From assembly GCF_000718555.1 (NCBI RefSeq), contig NZ_JOAN01000021.1:47135-111134 (forward strand): a stretch of 64,000 nucleotides of DNA, written 5' to 3'. Numbering within the stretch: position 1 is the first letter of the stretch; each line of letters starts with the position of its first letter. Below the pieces are notes generated by a model that searched no databases, was not told the DNA's origin, and saw only the letters and a program-made list of their open reading frames with translations. Position numbers and translations under genes: made by a program. This DNA comes from Micromonospora chokoriensis (GTDB lineage: Bacteria > Actinomycetota > Actinomycetes > Mycobacteriales > Micromonosporaceae). This document shows, piece by piece, positions 50,329-59,297 of the stretch.

Positions 50329-50487
50329 ATCAGGGCAAGGCCGTCCGGACGCGAATCGGGCTTCGGCCCGGGCGTCCGGCCTGCCGGCCGACAACCCGGT
50401 TATGGCCAGCGCCGCCGCTTCCCGACGAGATGATGGAGGCCGCAGCGGACCAGGTCGGGGTGCCCGAGTGCCGAAGGAGGAGCGGAC

Positions 50488-52152
50488 GTGGAGTTGCTCA
50501 TCCTCGCCGGCGTCTTCGCCACCGCGACCATCGCCGTGACGACCGCGTTCGGCCCCCGCTGGGGAGTGGCGGCACCGCTGCTGCTGGTGCTGATCGGGAT
50601 CGTCGTCTCCACCATTCCCGGCGTTCCGCCGATCGAGGTGGACCCGGAACTCGTACTCGCCGGTGTCCTGCCTCCGCTGCTCTACTCATCGGCGGTCTCC
50701 ATGCCGGCGATGAACTTCCGACGTGAGTTCAATGCGATCGGCGGCCTGGCCGTACTCCTGGTGGTGGTCAGCTCCCTGCTGCTGGGTGCCGTCTTCGACT
50801 GGATCTTTCCGGACCTCGGCTTCGCCTGGGGTGTCGCGCTCGGCGCCATCCTCTCGCCGACCGACGCCGTCGCGATCACCATCGCCCGCCGCGTCGGGGT
50901 CTCCCACCGCATCACCACCATCCTCGAAGGCGAGTCCCTGCTCAACGACGCGACGGCTCTGGTCGTGCTGCGGACCGCCGTGGCAGCCGCCGCGCTGACC
51001 TTCTCGTTCTGGGAGGCGGTCGGCCAGTTCCTCTGGTCGGTGCTGGTCGCCGTCGTCGTCGGCGGTCTGGTGGGTGCGCTCGTGGTGCGCCTACGCGCCG
51101 GATTCCCCGACGTCACCGCCTCCACGCTGATCTCGTTCACCGTGCCGTTCCTGGCGGCCGTACCCGCGACCCTGCTGCACGGCTCCGGCCTCGTCGCCGC
51201 CGTGATGGCGGGCATCGTCACCGGACGTTCGGGCCCGCACCACCTGCCCGCGGACCAACGGCTGTCGGACTACAACAACTGGCGTACCGTCACCGTCTTC
51301 CTGGAAGGCGCGATCTTCCTGCTGATGGGGCTGGAGATGTCCGCGCTCGTCGCCGACGCTAGCGTCGGGACGACCGGCCTACCCCTGGTCGCCCTGCTCG
51401 CGATACTCGCGGTCGTGGTGCTGCTGGCCGTGCGCTCGGCGTACGTCTTCCCCCTCATCGGCGTACTCCGGTGGGACGCCCACCGGGCGCGCAAGTCCCA
51501 GTCCCACCTGCGCGACACGGTCCAGGCGATCGCGGCGCGCAACGCGGAAGCGGTGCTGCGCAGCCTGCGGCGCGCGCGGGGCGCTGGCCCGTCCGTAGCT
51601 CGGCGGGCCGCACCCCGCTTCTCGGAGGGCCGGTGGCATCGCCTGGGACAGCGGGCCCGGCTGATGCTCAACGACATCGACTACGTGTTGCGGCAGCCGC
51701 TCTCCTGGCGGGACGGCGTCGTCATGGTCGTCGCCGGGATGCGCGGCGCGGTCACCGTGGCCGCGGCGCAGACGCTGCCCGAGGAAACTCCCCACCGCGC
51801 CGAACTCATCCTGCTCGCCTTCACCGTCGCGCTGCTGTCCCTGCTCGTCCAGGGCGGCTCGCTCGTGCCGGTGGTGCGCTGGGTCCGGCCGAGCACCCCG
51901 GACGTCGCCGACCAGCGTCGGCAGCAGGTCGCGCTCGAAGCCGCGCTGGCCGAGGTGACGACCCCACCGGAGCAGGAGAGTGGGGGCGAGCTTAGACACC
52001 GCCTGGCGCTGATCCAGCTACGGCGTGAGCGCCTGCTTGACCTCCAGGACGAGGGGGTCTACGACGCGACCGTCCTAGAGAAGACGCTCACCTCACTCGA
52101 CACCGCAGAGGTCGGCCTCCGACTGAAGCTGCGCAACCAGCCAGATTGGTAG
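50488..52152 (+). CDS. Na+/H+ antiporter, CPA1 family (NhaP/NHE-like)
   Basis: A 554-residue membrane protein with ~12 helices in the first 400 residues. ILSPTDAVAITIARRVG and ILEGESLLNDATALVVLRTAV hold the paired Asp residues of CPA1 exchangers; AGMRGAVTVAAAQTLP is the late conserved helix. The cytoplasmic C-terminus (~110 residues) is basic and helical, probably regulatory. It exports Na+ for H+ to keep pH and salt balance. GTG 50488 has AAGGAGGA upstream; ~250 bases before it include a hairpin repeat and probably the promoter. Confidence 0.93.
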   Translation: MELLILAGVFATATIAVTTAFGPRWGVAAPLLLVLIGIVVSTIPGVPPIEVDPELVLAGVLPPLLYSSAVSMPAMNFRREFNAIGGLAVLLVVVSSLLLGAVFDWIFPDLGFAWGVALGAILSPTDAVAITIARRVGVSHRITTILEGESLLNDATALVVLRTAVAAAALTFSFWEAVGQFLWSVLVAVVVGGLVGALVVRLRAGFPDVTASTLISFTVPFLAAVPATLLHGSGLVAAVMAGIVTGRSGPHHLPADQRLSDYNNWRTVTVFLEGAIFLLMGLEMSALVADASVGTTGLPLVALLAILAVVVLLAVRSAYVFPLIGVLRWDAHRARKSQSHLRDTVQAIAARNAEAVLRSLRRARGAGPSVARRAAPRFSEGRWHRLGQRARLMLNDIDYVLRQPLSWRDGVVMVVAGMRGAVTVAAAQTLPEETPHRAELILLAFTVALLSLLVQGGSLVPVVRWVRPSTPDVADQRRQQVALEAALAEVTTPPEQESGGELRHRLALIQLRRERLLDLQDEGVYDATVLEKTLTSLDTAEVGLRLKLRNQPDW

Positions 52153-52271
52153 CTTGCCCGCTCGGCCTTGCAGATCCACTTCCTCCTATCCGAAAACACC
52201 AGTAATTCGGTCCGGGCCTTGGCCCTTGCCTTGTTAGCCTGACCGCCAGTCCACCAAGGTGGGAGATGAAC

Positions 52272-52541
52272 ATGGCCGGACGTTGGGCAGCAGATCGCAC
52301 CGCGACCTTCTCTCGGAGACTCGGTAAGTCCGCCGCAGAGCTGGGGGAGAGCGGGGGGACAACCACCTGCCCCGACGTCTGGGAGTTGTCCAACGGCGAT
52401 GTCGCGGTTATCGGCCGCGACCTGACCGACGTCCTCGCCGCGCGATTGCCCGACGGCGTCAGTGTGGGTGCCGACGAACGGGTAGTCGTCATTCCGCGAA
52501 GCATGCTCGTGGCGGCCAAGCCGGACATCCCGGATGCGTGA
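52272..52541 (+). CDS. Small hypothetical protein
   Basis: An 89-residue protein, beginning MAGRWAADRTATFSRRLGKS and ending LVAAKPDIPDA. No family is recognised beyond small actinobacterial proteins encoded directly upstream of DUF6879 genes. ATG 52272 is chosen because GGTGGGAG lies 6 bases upstream; ATG 52266 is too close to it. The stop overlaps the DUF6879 start by 8 bases (ATGCGTGA), so the pair is coupled. Confidence 0.75.
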   Translation: MAGRWAADRTATFSRRLGKSAAELGESGGTTTCPDVWELSNGDVAVIGRDLTDVLAARLPDGVSVGADERVVVIPRSMLVAAKPDIPDA

Positions 52542-53148
52542 CCTGTTGGAATCGGCCACCCGGCAGCGGCTCAGCCTTGCCGAGTACGACGCCGACTTCT
52601 ACGCGACGATCGAGTCGACGAACGGCCCCATCCTCAAGACCGAGCGGATCCAGACCTTCCGCGAACCAGGCAGCCCGAGCTGGGAGGCGTACGCCGATGG
52701 TCGTTGGGAGGACGCTCTTCAGATTGCTGCCGAGCCGAACCCGGAGCTGGTGGCGTTCTTCGAGCACCTTGACCAGCTCGGCTCCGGGCTTCGGCGCCTG
52801 CGGATCGTTGAGCTGCCACTGACGCCCTACCTGGTCTGGGAGCTACATTTCCTGCGCCACCGGGCGGATGCGGGCGAGCAGATCAGTGTGCTTGATGCCC
52901 AATCAGTGGCCGAGATCGAAGCGGCGGCCGGCCCGATCCCTGAGCTGATGGTGGTGGGCCGTCAGGCTGTCTACGAGGTCTTGTACGACAGCTCAGGCAC
53001 CCCCATCGGTGCGGAGAAGTCGGTCGAACCGGCGGTCGTGCAGGGCTGTCGAAGCCAGGTCCTGACGCTACTTGACCGGGCCGAGCCCTTCGACTCCTTC
53101 TTCCACCGAGAGGTCGACGGGACAAGCCCAGCAGTGCCCCACCTGTAG
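52534..53148 (+). CDS. DUF6879-family protein
   Basis: A 204-residue soluble protein matching the actinobacterial DUF6879 pattern: RERIQTFREPG.., WEDALQ, GSGLRRLRIVELPLTPYLVWELHFLRHRADAGEQI and VYEVLYDSSGTPIGAEKSVEP. The family is common beside XRE/DUF397 regulators and has no known activity. Coupled by an 8-base overlap to the small upstream protein and followed at 33 bases by a DUF6082 gene, making a likely three-gene operon. Confidence 0.85.
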   Translation: MRDLLESATRQRLSLAEYDADFYATIESTNGPILKTERIQTFREPGSPSWEAYADGRWEDALQIAAEPNPELVAFFEHLDQLGSGLRRLRIVELPLTPYLVWELHFLRHRADAGEQISVLDAQSVAEIEAAAGPIPELMVVGRQAVYEVLYDSSGTPIGAEKSVEPAVVQGCRSQVLTLLDRAEPFDSFFHREVDGTSPAVPHL

Positions 53149-53181
53149 TAGCCTGCCTCCACCAGCGAGCGTGGAGGCACT

Positions 53182-53970
53182 GTGCCCCGACTCCGGATGG
53201 TCTCCGATCTGGCCCGTCGATCCGCTACGCCAACGATGCTGCTCGTTGCCGTCCTGGCCATGCTCGCCGCCGTGCTGTTCTCGCCCGCCGTGCTGCTCTG
53301 GATCGGAAGGCGTCCAGGGTACGACTGGCCGCTGTTGGGCAACGTCGGTGAGACGTACGGTGCCGCGTCGGCGATCCTCGCGGCCCTGGCACTCATCGGT
53401 GTCGTGTCGTCGTTGGTGCTGCAGTCCCGGGAGGCCAAGGCAGCACGGGAGCAGGCAGTACGCGCACTGCACACCGACCTGCTCAAGATGGCGATCGACG
53501 ATCCAACCCTCCTCGAATGCTGGGGGCCGATCGAAGACGCCGCCGACGTCGAATGGTTCCGTAAGCACGTCTACGCGAACCTGATCGTGACCCACTGGCA
53601 GTCGATGTGGGAGGTGGACGTACTGGCCGCGCGACACCTGGAGGTGCTCGCCGACCAGTTCTTCAAGGGGCAGGTTGGCCGCCGATTCTGGGCGGAGGCG
53701 CGAGGCCCTCGTACGACGGCCGAGACATCACGACGTGCGCGGCGCTTCACCGCGATTGTCGATCGCCGGTACCTGCTGGCAGTCGCGGCAGGTCCAGCGG
53801 AGAACGAGCCCCGTGTGCCTGTGCGGACGACCGGCCCCGGGGTAGTGCCCGAGCGAGCGGCCGGAAAGGAACGCTCCACCGTGCTCGCGGTCGGAGTTGT
53901 GCTGGGTGCCGCTGCCGTCATTGCCGGCCGCCGTCGCCGCCCTGGTGCCCAGGCTCGGCGTGACAGGTGA
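53182..53970 (+). CDS. DUF6082-type membrane protein
   Basis: A 262-residue protein with two N-terminal helices (MLLVAVLAMLAAVLFSPAVLLWI and ASAILAALALIGVVSSLVL), then a cytoplasmic domain starting QSREAKAAREQAVRALHTDLLKMAIDDP, typical of the actinobacterial DUF6082 family. The last ~80 residues are basic with another hydrophobic segment (VLAVGVVLGAAAVIAG) before RRRRPG. Function unknown. GTG 53182 is preceded by GGAGG. Convergent with the CBM3 gene 5 bases away. Confidence 0.82.
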   Translation: MPRLRMVSDLARRSATPTMLLVAVLAMLAAVLFSPAVLLWIGRRPGYDWPLLGNVGETYGAASAILAALALIGVVSSLVLQSREAKAAREQAVRALHTDLLKMAIDDPTLLECWGPIEDAADVEWFRKHVYANLIVTHWQSMWEVDVLAARHLEVLADQFFKGQVGRRFWAEARGPRTTAETSRRARRFTAIVDRRYLLAVAAGPAENEPRVPVRTTGPGVVPERAAGKERSTVLAVGVVLGAAAVIAGRRRRPGAQARRDR

Positions 53971-53975
53971 GTGGG

Positions 53976-54887
53976 TCAGGTGTTCGTGTCGCCGAACTCG
54001 CGTACGCCGTCGACGTCGAGCGTGATCCGCGCGTTCTCGGTCCACTGGCCGGTGGCGGCGAGCCAACTCGGGTCGTCGCGCTCGTCGATGTCGCTCCAAC
54101 TGTGCCGGTGGTGCCGTAGCTGGATCGGCCCGGTCGACTGGCCCGGCGCAAGCGTGCCGTCGGTGAAGGTCAGCTCGACCCAGCCGGGGACCGGCGTTCC
54201 CGGGACCGGGTAACCCGGCGGCGCTGGCGTCGTCAACACGGTCGGCCCGCCCGGCCCGCCTGGGCCGCCCGGCCCACCCGGCGGGACGAAGAACTGCACG
54301 GTCTGTTGGATCCGAGCGCAGCCGAGTGCGGCCCAGTCACAGTTCGGCACCAGCGAGGTGTTGCCGCCCTCGAAGCGCAGGTGGTAGCGCACCTGCACGG
54401 TGCTCAGGTCGAGCGGCCCGGTGCCGGTGTTGGTGACCTTCAGCAGGTGCTGGATCTGGTTGTTCGTCGGGGACCAGTCGAGGTTGAGGTAGCTGACCGT
54501 CGCGCGGCCGCTGGCGGTGCGAACGGTGGTGGTGGGCGAGGTGTCGGAGTAGCCGCCGAGCGCGCGGGCGGCAACCGCGATCCGGTACGTCGTGCCGGGT
54601 GCGAGATCGGTCAGGGTGATCGTGGTGTCGGTCGTGGCACCGAGGAAGCGGTAGGTGTTCGGCCCCAGCGGCACCTGAATCTCGTAGTTGATCGGCTGCT
54701 CGGCGCCGCTCTCGTCGAGCCAGGCCGAGGGTGCCCAGCTGAGGGTGAGCTGATGTGGTTGGTTGACCAGCACCGTCGGGCTGCCAGGGGTGCTGATCGC
54801 CGGGCCGTCGGCACGGGCGGCGTTGACGGCGAGCAGGCTCGCCAGCGAGGCGAGGGCGATGGCTGCGGTGACGCGGCGAGCACGCAT
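53976..54887 (-). CDS. Secreted FN3-CBM3 protein
   Basis: A 303-residue exported protein. A signal peptide (MRARRVTAAIALASLASLLAVNAARA) is followed by a fibronectin type III domain (~28-123: TVLVNQPHQLTLSWAPS.., YRIAVAARALGGYSDTSP) and a family 3 cellulose-binding module (~125-300: LNLDWSPTNNQIQHLLKVTNTG, RYHLRFEGGN, GWVELTFTDGTLAPGQSTG, HRHSWSDIDERDD). The CBM3 has a collagen-like GPGGPGGPGG insertion and a Cys pair. With no catalytic domain it may be a scaffold, targeting or substrate-sensing protein for cellulose. An 18-bp palindrome lies 16 bases before the start. Confidence 0.88.
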   Translation of the reverse strand: MRARRVTAAIALASLASLLAVNAARADGPAISTPGSPTVLVNQPHQLTLSWAPSAWLDESGAEQPINYEIQVPLGPNTYRFLGATTDTTITLTDLAPGTTYRIAVAARALGGYSDTSPTTTVRTASGRATVSYLNLDWSPTNNQIQHLLKVTNTGTGPLDLSTVQVRYHLRFEGGNTSLVPNCDWAALGCARIQQTVQFFVPPGGPGGPGGPGGPTVLTTPAPPGYPVPGTPVPGWVELTFTDGTLAPGQSTGPIQLRHHRHSWSDIDERDDPSWLAATGQWTENARITLDVDGVREFGDTNT

Positions 54888-54902
54888 GCCCGAATGGTAA
54901 GC

Positions 54903-54920
54903 ATGGACATCGATGTCTAT
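54903..54920 (-). promoter_or_regulatory. 18-bp palindrome upstream of the CBM3 gene
   Basis: ATGGACATCGATGTCTAT is symmetrical with one mismatched pair and a perfect 12-bp core GACATCGATGTC. It is 16 bases before ATG 54887 on the minus strand, a position fitting a repressor site. It differs from the cellulase operator. Confidence 0.5.
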
Positions 54921-55116
54921 GCATCGTCCGTCAGTTCAGATGCAGCAGCCGGTCAGGTCGGCGGCGGTCGGCGAGTCGAAGGGTCCGTTACGCGACGTAG
55001 TCGGCTTGGAGATAATGCCTGGTCAGGTGGCTACCTAGCGTGAACCCGTCATCAGGAACGGCCCAGAGGTCGGCGGCTCAACTGCCGGCCACCCGGGCCT
55101 CAGACGGGAGATACAT

Positions 55117-56007
55117 ATGCGTACCAAGAATCAAGCCCGAGCGTCCGTACTCGTGCTCGGTCTCGTCGCGACCGCGGCGGTGCTCGTCCCGGCGAGCCCG
55201 GCGTCCGCCGCGGTCCCCGGCCTGGTCCGGATCGCCGCGACCAGCGTCAGCAACTCGGCCGACTACCACAGCGTCACCGCCACCTGCCCGGTCGGCAAGG
55301 TGCTCACCGGCACCGGCTACGAGCTGAACGGCGTCACAGGTGAAGGCGTCGTCGACGACCTGCGCCCCAACGGCGGCGTCGCCACGGCACCGACCGCGGT
55401 CACCGTCGGCGCGTACGAGACCGAGGCGTTCGCGGGGAACTGGTCGGTGACGGCGTACGCGATCTGCGCCAACCCGCTGCCCGGCCTGGTGCGGGTCGCC
55501 ACGGCCAGCGTCAGCAACTCGGCCGATTACCGCAGCGTCACGGCCACCTGCCCAGCGGGGAAGGTGCTCACCGGCACGGGCTACGAGCTGAACGGCGTCA
55601 CAGGTGAAGGCGTCGTCGACGACTTCCGCCCCAACGGCGGCGTCGCCACGGCACCGACCGCGGTCACCGTCGGCGCGTACGAGTCGGACGCCACGGCCCT
55701 GAACTGGTCCGCGACCGCGTACGCCATCTGCGCCAACCCTCTCGCGGGCCTGGTGCGCGCCTCCGCCGTGGGGGCCAGCAACTCCCTCGACTTCCGCAGC
55801 GTCACGGCCACCTGCCCGGTCGGGAAGGTGCTGACCGGCGCCGGCTACGAGCTGAACGGGGTGACCGGCGAGGGCATCGTCGACGACTTCCGCCCCAACG
55901 GCGGGCCGGCAACAGCGCCGACGTCCGCCGCATCCGGCGCGTACGAGGAGGATGCGTTCGCCGGCAACTGGTCTGACACGGCGTACGCCATCTGCGCCAC
56001 GCCGTAA
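55117..56007 (+). CDS. Secreted protein of three 88-residue repeats
   Basis: A 296-residue exported protein: a signal peptide ending in SPASA (~1-32), then three near-identical units starting PGLVRIAATSVSNSADY (34), PGLVRVATASVSNSADY (122) and AGLVRASAVGASNSLDF (210). Each unit has one Cys in TATCP.GKVLTG and one in TAYAIC, suggesting one disulphide per unit, plus YELNGVTGEG.VDD.RPNGG. The repeated fold is probably beta-rich, presented outside the cell; the function is unknown. ATG 55117 follows GGGAGATAC. The stretch 56008-56063 after the stop is the only spacer before the PIN gene. Confidence 0.9.
   Translation: MRTKNQARASVLVLGLVATAAVLVPASPASAAVPGLVRIAATSVSNSADYHSVTATCPVGKVLTGTGYELNGVTGEGVVDDLRPNGGVATAPTAVTVGAYETEAFAGNWSVTAYAICANPLPGLVRVATASVSNSADYRSVTATCPAGKVLTGTGYELNGVTGEGVVDDFRPNGGVATAPTAVTVGAYESDATALNWSATAYAICANPLAGLVRASAVGASNSLDFRSVTATCPVGKVLTGAGYELNGVTGEGIVDDFRPNGGPATAPTSAASGAYEEDAFAGNWSDTAYAICATP
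55216..56004 (+). repeat. Three 264-bp tandem coding repeats
   Basis: Units at 55216, 55480 and 55744 (period 264 bases). The first two are almost identical over long runs at DNA level, for example around AGGTGAAGGCGTCGTCGACG; the third has diverged more. This implies a recent duplication of unit 1 or 2. Confidence 0.85.
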
Positions 56008-56063
56008 CAAAAGCCCATCAGGCGTGGCCGCCCCGCAATCGTGCGAGGCGGCCACACCCGTGG

Positions 56064-56684
56064 CTAGTCACGCGCCCGGGCTGGCGGACCTGTCGACGGT
56101 CGCGCCGGGCTCGGAATATGTGCGGAAGCAAGCGGGAGCAGGCCGGCCTTCCGGGCGTACGAGGGGAACTCAGCCCCGGTGCACGGCAGTCGATGCTTCG
56201 TCTGCCTTAGGGCATCGACGATTGCGCCCGCGTTGACCTCGGTGAGTCTGCCGGACCGGCATCTATCGGCGAGTAGCCAGATCGTGCCGTGCACCTTTAG
56301 ACCGTAGGTACGGCCCACCTTGGTTGCCGTGCGGTCATCCGTGACGGCCGTACCGCCGTGCATCTCCGCTGCGGCGAAGACCGTCGCCTCGCCCAGGTCC
56401 CGTCTGCCCGCGCCGATCCGGCGAACCCACTCGGAGAAGCAGTGAATCTCCGGCATCGTGTTGAGCGCGAGGACGTCGACCCAGTCAAGATTCAGCGCCG
56501 CGATGAGAGCGGGCTCCCGCTCGGAGTTGACGCGAAGTTCGTCGAGTACGACGGCCGTCGTAGCCACGCGCTGTTCCGCGACCAGGTCGGCCAGCACGTC
56601 GAGCCGGTCGGCAAGGGCGAAGTGGTGCAGCACGGTCGTGTCGAAGACGAGAAGGGGCTCGCGGACCGCAGCTGTGGAGGTCAC
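56064..56684 (-). CDS. PIN-domain protein (toxin-like ribonuclease)
   Basis: A 206-residue protein with a PIN fold: VFDTTVLHHFALAD (first Asp), VVLDELRVN (Glu) and RDLGEATVFAAAE..GGTAVTDDRTATKVG (later acidic residues). The arrangement resembles COG2402-type PIN proteins predicted to be toxins. GTG 56684 overlaps the stop of the upstream Xre-ImmA gene (GTGA at 56681-56684), so it is translated with that partner. The ~30 C-terminal residues are Pro/Ala/Arg-rich. RNase activity is inferred from the family. Confidence 0.85.
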   Translation of the reverse strand: MTSTAAVREPLLVFDTTVLHHFALADRLDVLADLVAEQRVATTAVVLDELRVNSEREPALIAALNLDWVDVLALNTMPEIHCFSEWVRRIGAGRRDLGEATVFAAAEMHGGTAVTDDRTATKVGRTYGLKVHGTIWLLADRCRSGRLTEVNAGAIVDALRQTKHRLPCTGAEFPSYARKAGLLPLASAHIPSPARPSTGPPARARD

Positions 56685-57772
56685 AGTGCCAGATCTGTCT
56701 CGTCGCGTGTTGGTAGATCTTCCAAGCGGATCTGGCCATGCAGCAGCTCGACTGCGCGGGCGTCCGATATGAGATAGCGGCGCCAGGCCTCCATGACAGC
56801 GTGCGAATAACCCGGTGGTACGCGGATGGCGTCGAGATCAGGCTGCGGAGCCCAGCCAACCGCATCCATGATCTCTGCCCGGGTCGGCGTGGTTCGGCTC
56901 CAGCGTGCCGATGACACGTCGAGCCACCCGGCACATTCCGCCTGGCGCACCGCGAGAGACCACGACGTGCGGTAGCGTGCGGTGAACCGGATCAGATCTT
57001 CCCGAGAGGCTGGGCGGATGGTGACATCGCCGAACGCGGCGATCGGGAGGAGGAGTTCGGCGGCGAAGGCGTTGATCAGACTTTCCCGGTCGGCGCGGGA
57101 CGCGTGTACCGCGAGATCGCTGGAATATTCGTCGCCCAACACCAGGTGGCCCAGCTCATGGGCTGCGGTAGCTCGCCGCCGGCCCGGGTCTCCCTCGACA
57201 CTGACGACCGACACCGCCAGGTCACCGTCCACCATCGAGGCGCCTTCCCCCGGCAGATCACTGATGAGGACGTACTGACCGCTGCGTTCACAGAAGTCCA
57301 TCAGGGTGTCGATCGGCTCGGTGCCGATGCCCCGCACGTCACGCAACCACCGTGCGGCAGTGCGGGCATCATCGTCGGAGGTGACATTCCCTTCGTACCG
57401 GACCGGGGGTTGAAGAATCAGAGTGCCCGCGTCGAGAAGTTGACGGACGTCCCTGAGCCAGGACGCGAGCGTGATCTCCAGTCGTTGAGAACGTCTCGCG
57501 ACATCCGTGTCGTTGTCCTGAGGGATGACTTCCGAGCGGCGCGAGATGACAGCTGGTCGTCGCTGCAGCAGGTGATCAATGGGTACGTTGAGCGCGGTCG
57601 CGAGCCGAATCAGCTCCAGCGCGTCCACCCGTCGTACACCTGACTCGATCTTGGCGATCATCGTGCGGTCGAGCCCGAGGTGAGCGCCCAGTTCGGCCTG
57701 AGAAAGGCCAGCCCCCAGCCGTGTCTGGCGCACCTGCTCGCCGACCGTCGTCCAGTCGCCGGTTTCGGTCAT
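56681..57772 (-). CDS. XRE-ImmA/IrrE fusion regulator-metallopeptidase
   Basis: A 363-residue protein. The N-terminal XRE HTH (GEQVRQTRLGAGLSQAELGAHLGLDRTMIAKIESGVRRVDALELIRLA) is joined to an ImmA/IrrE (DUF955) zinc-peptidase domain with AAHELGHLVLG (HExxH) and downstream NAFAAELLLP. The ImmA type cleaves repressors or antitoxins. Together with the coupled PIN gene it forms the Xre-COG2856/COG2402 type of predicted toxin-antitoxin pair. The start is ATG 57772; a 15-bp palindrome abuts it, so the protein probably represses itself and the message may be leaderless. Confidence 0.9.
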   Translation of the reverse strand: MTETGDWTTVGEQVRQTRLGAGLSQAELGAHLGLDRTMIAKIESGVRRVDALELIRLATALNVPIDHLLQRRPAVISRRSEVIPQDNDTDVARRSQRLEITLASWLRDVRQLLDAGTLILQPPVRYEGNVTSDDDARTAARWLRDVRGIGTEPIDTLMDFCERSGQYVLISDLPGEGASMVDGDLAVSVVSVEGDPGRRRATAAHELGHLVLGDEYSSDLAVHASRADRESLINAFAAELLLPIAAFGDVTIRPASREDLIRFTARYRTSWSLAVRQAECAGWLDVSSARWSRTTPTRAEIMDAVGWAPQPDLDAIRVPPGYSHAVMEAWRRYLISDARAVELLHGQIRLEDLPTRDETDLAL

Positions 57773-57773
57773 G

Positions 57774-57788
57774 GTGCGATAATCGCAC
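57774..57788 (-). promoter_or_regulatory. Operator abutting the Xre-ImmA start
   Basis: GTGCGAT-A-ATCGCAC is a perfect 7-bp inverted repeat with a one-base centre, immediately upstream of the ATG at 57772. Its position covers the likely transcription start, fitting strong autorepression. Confidence 0.7.
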
Positions 57789-57972
57789 GCTCCCATGCTC
57801 TATGTCTCGGCCGTAGCGAATCGACGTGCCGAAATCGGTTGGTGGTTTCCGCGCTGTCAATACCCCGACATGGCGGCACCGGGCAGCCGACACAAACACC
57901 GGGCCCTAGCGTTCGGGCTACGGAGACTCCCAAGCGTGCCGGGGCCACTCCACGACCTGAGGGAGGCCAGCC

Positions 57973-58593
57973 ATGCGTAGCCCGATACCGGGGGAGCGGA
58001 CCCCGGTCACTGTGCGGGTGGACCGGTGGCGGGCGGGGCTGCCGCCGGATGCCTGGCCTGACACCCTTGCGGCGAGCGGCGGGCTCTGGCGGCGCGACGT
58101 CTTCGCGGTGGCGGAGGCGTACCGCGCCGGCGCCGCGAGCCCACGGCAACTGCTGACCGCAGTGCTGGCCTGGGGTTACGGGCCCATCGGGTACGGCCCG
58201 TGGCGCGCAGCCAAGTCGCTCGACGCCGATCCGGACGGCAAACGCCTGACGTACGCGCTGGAGGAGGTGTCCGCCTCGACGCCCGACGAGGCCGCGCTGC
58301 GCACGGCGTACCGCCGCTTCCGCGACCCTGATCACGCTCGTCTGCCCTGGTTGGGGCCGGGGTTGTTCACGAAGGTTCTCTACTTCGTCGGTTATCGGCG
58401 CGGGGTGGGCGGTGTGCAGCCCCTGATCCTCGACCGTGTCGTGGCCAGCCAGCTCCCCGCCGAGGCGGGCGTCGGCCGCCGCAACGGGTGGTCATCCGAG
58501 GAGTGGCTGACCTACCTGCGTTGGGCAGCCGAGCAGGCTCGGGTCAGGGGAGTGGAGCCGGACGAGGTGGAGATGGCGGTTAGGTCGCCGTAG
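57973..58593 (+). CDS. 8-oxoguanine glycosylase OGG-fold protein
   Basis: A 206-residue protein with the helical pattern of the 'OGG-fold' family of actinobacteria. LPWLGPGLFTKVLYFVGYRRGV resembles the helix-hairpin-helix of DNA glycosylases, with QPLILDRVVASQL after it where the catalytic Asp usually sits (Asp in LILDR). The expected catalytic Lys of OGG is not certain. It may remove oxidised bases or be a non-catalytic relative. GGGAGG precedes ATG 57973. Its end overlaps the convergent permease gene by 14 bases. Confidence 0.65.
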   Translation: MRSPIPGERTPVTVRVDRWRAGLPPDAWPDTLAASGGLWRRDVFAVAEAYRAGAASPRQLLTAVLAWGYGPIGYGPWRAAKSLDADPDGKRLTYALEEVSASTPDEAALRTAYRRFRDPDHARLPWLGPGLFTKVLYFVGYRRGVGGVQPLILDRVVASQLPAEAGVGRRNGWSSEEWLTYLRWAAEQARVRGVEPDEVEMAVRSP

Positions 58594-59296
58594 ACCTGAA
58601 GGCGTCCGCGACCGGGCGACGAGCGGCGGCTAAGGCCGGGATGGCGGTGAGCGCGGCGACCGCGATCAGGATCCCAACGGCTGTGGTGAGCGTCCAGGAG
58701 ACGGGCGGATATCGCTCCCCGTCAAAGAACAGGTAGAGCCCGATGCCGAAGGGGATCCCGGCGGCCACGCCGGGTACGGCCGGCAGGAGCTGCGCCACGG
58801 CCAGTCCCAGGCCGGTCTGGGCGGGGGTCGCACCGAGCGCACGGGCGACCGCCAGCGGGTGCCGGGTGTCGAGGACCGCCGTCCAGGTGCTCACGATGGT
58901 GTTGAGCAGCGCGAGGAAGCAGGCCACCCCGGCGACGATGAGCATGGCCTGGAGGGTTCGCTCGTTGCGGGGGTCGGGGAGTTCGGAGTAGCCCAGGTTC
59001 AGTGGATCGTCGTCCTGCGCCAGGATCGTCAGGACGGCGGCGAGCGCGGTCGTGGTGATCAGGGTGTTCACGGTGACGAGCCGGGCGCGGTGTGGCCGGC
59101 GGGCGTTGATGCGTACGCCGATCAGGAGGGCGGTGGGCAGCCGGCGCGACAGCCAGATGGCCCAGCGCCGACGGCGCGGTGGCGTGGGGGCGTCGGCCAA
59201 CGCGCGGATGGCGACCAGCAGCAGTATGTTCTCGGCCCGGTGTCGACGCAGCCCCCGGACCAGCAGTCGGCACATGAGCAGCAGGCGGCCTGCCAC
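58580..59296 (-). pseudogene. ABC transporter permease remnant (internal deletion)
   Basis: A 238-residue frame that reads like the first ~30 residues of a long FtsX-type permease (VAGRLLLMCRLLVRGLRRHR, then ENILLLVAI) joined directly to the last ~200 (LSRRLPTALLIGVRI.., four hydrophobic helices, LNTIVSTWTAVLDTRHPLAVARALGATP). Full-length relatives are ~750-800 residues with two FtsX domains; here the N-terminal domain and large extracytoplasmic loop are gone, yet the frame is open. GTG 59296 starts one base after the ATPase stop. It may be a non-functional remnant or a minimal half-permease; I favour the former. Confidence 0.65.
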
Positions 59297-59297
59297 G

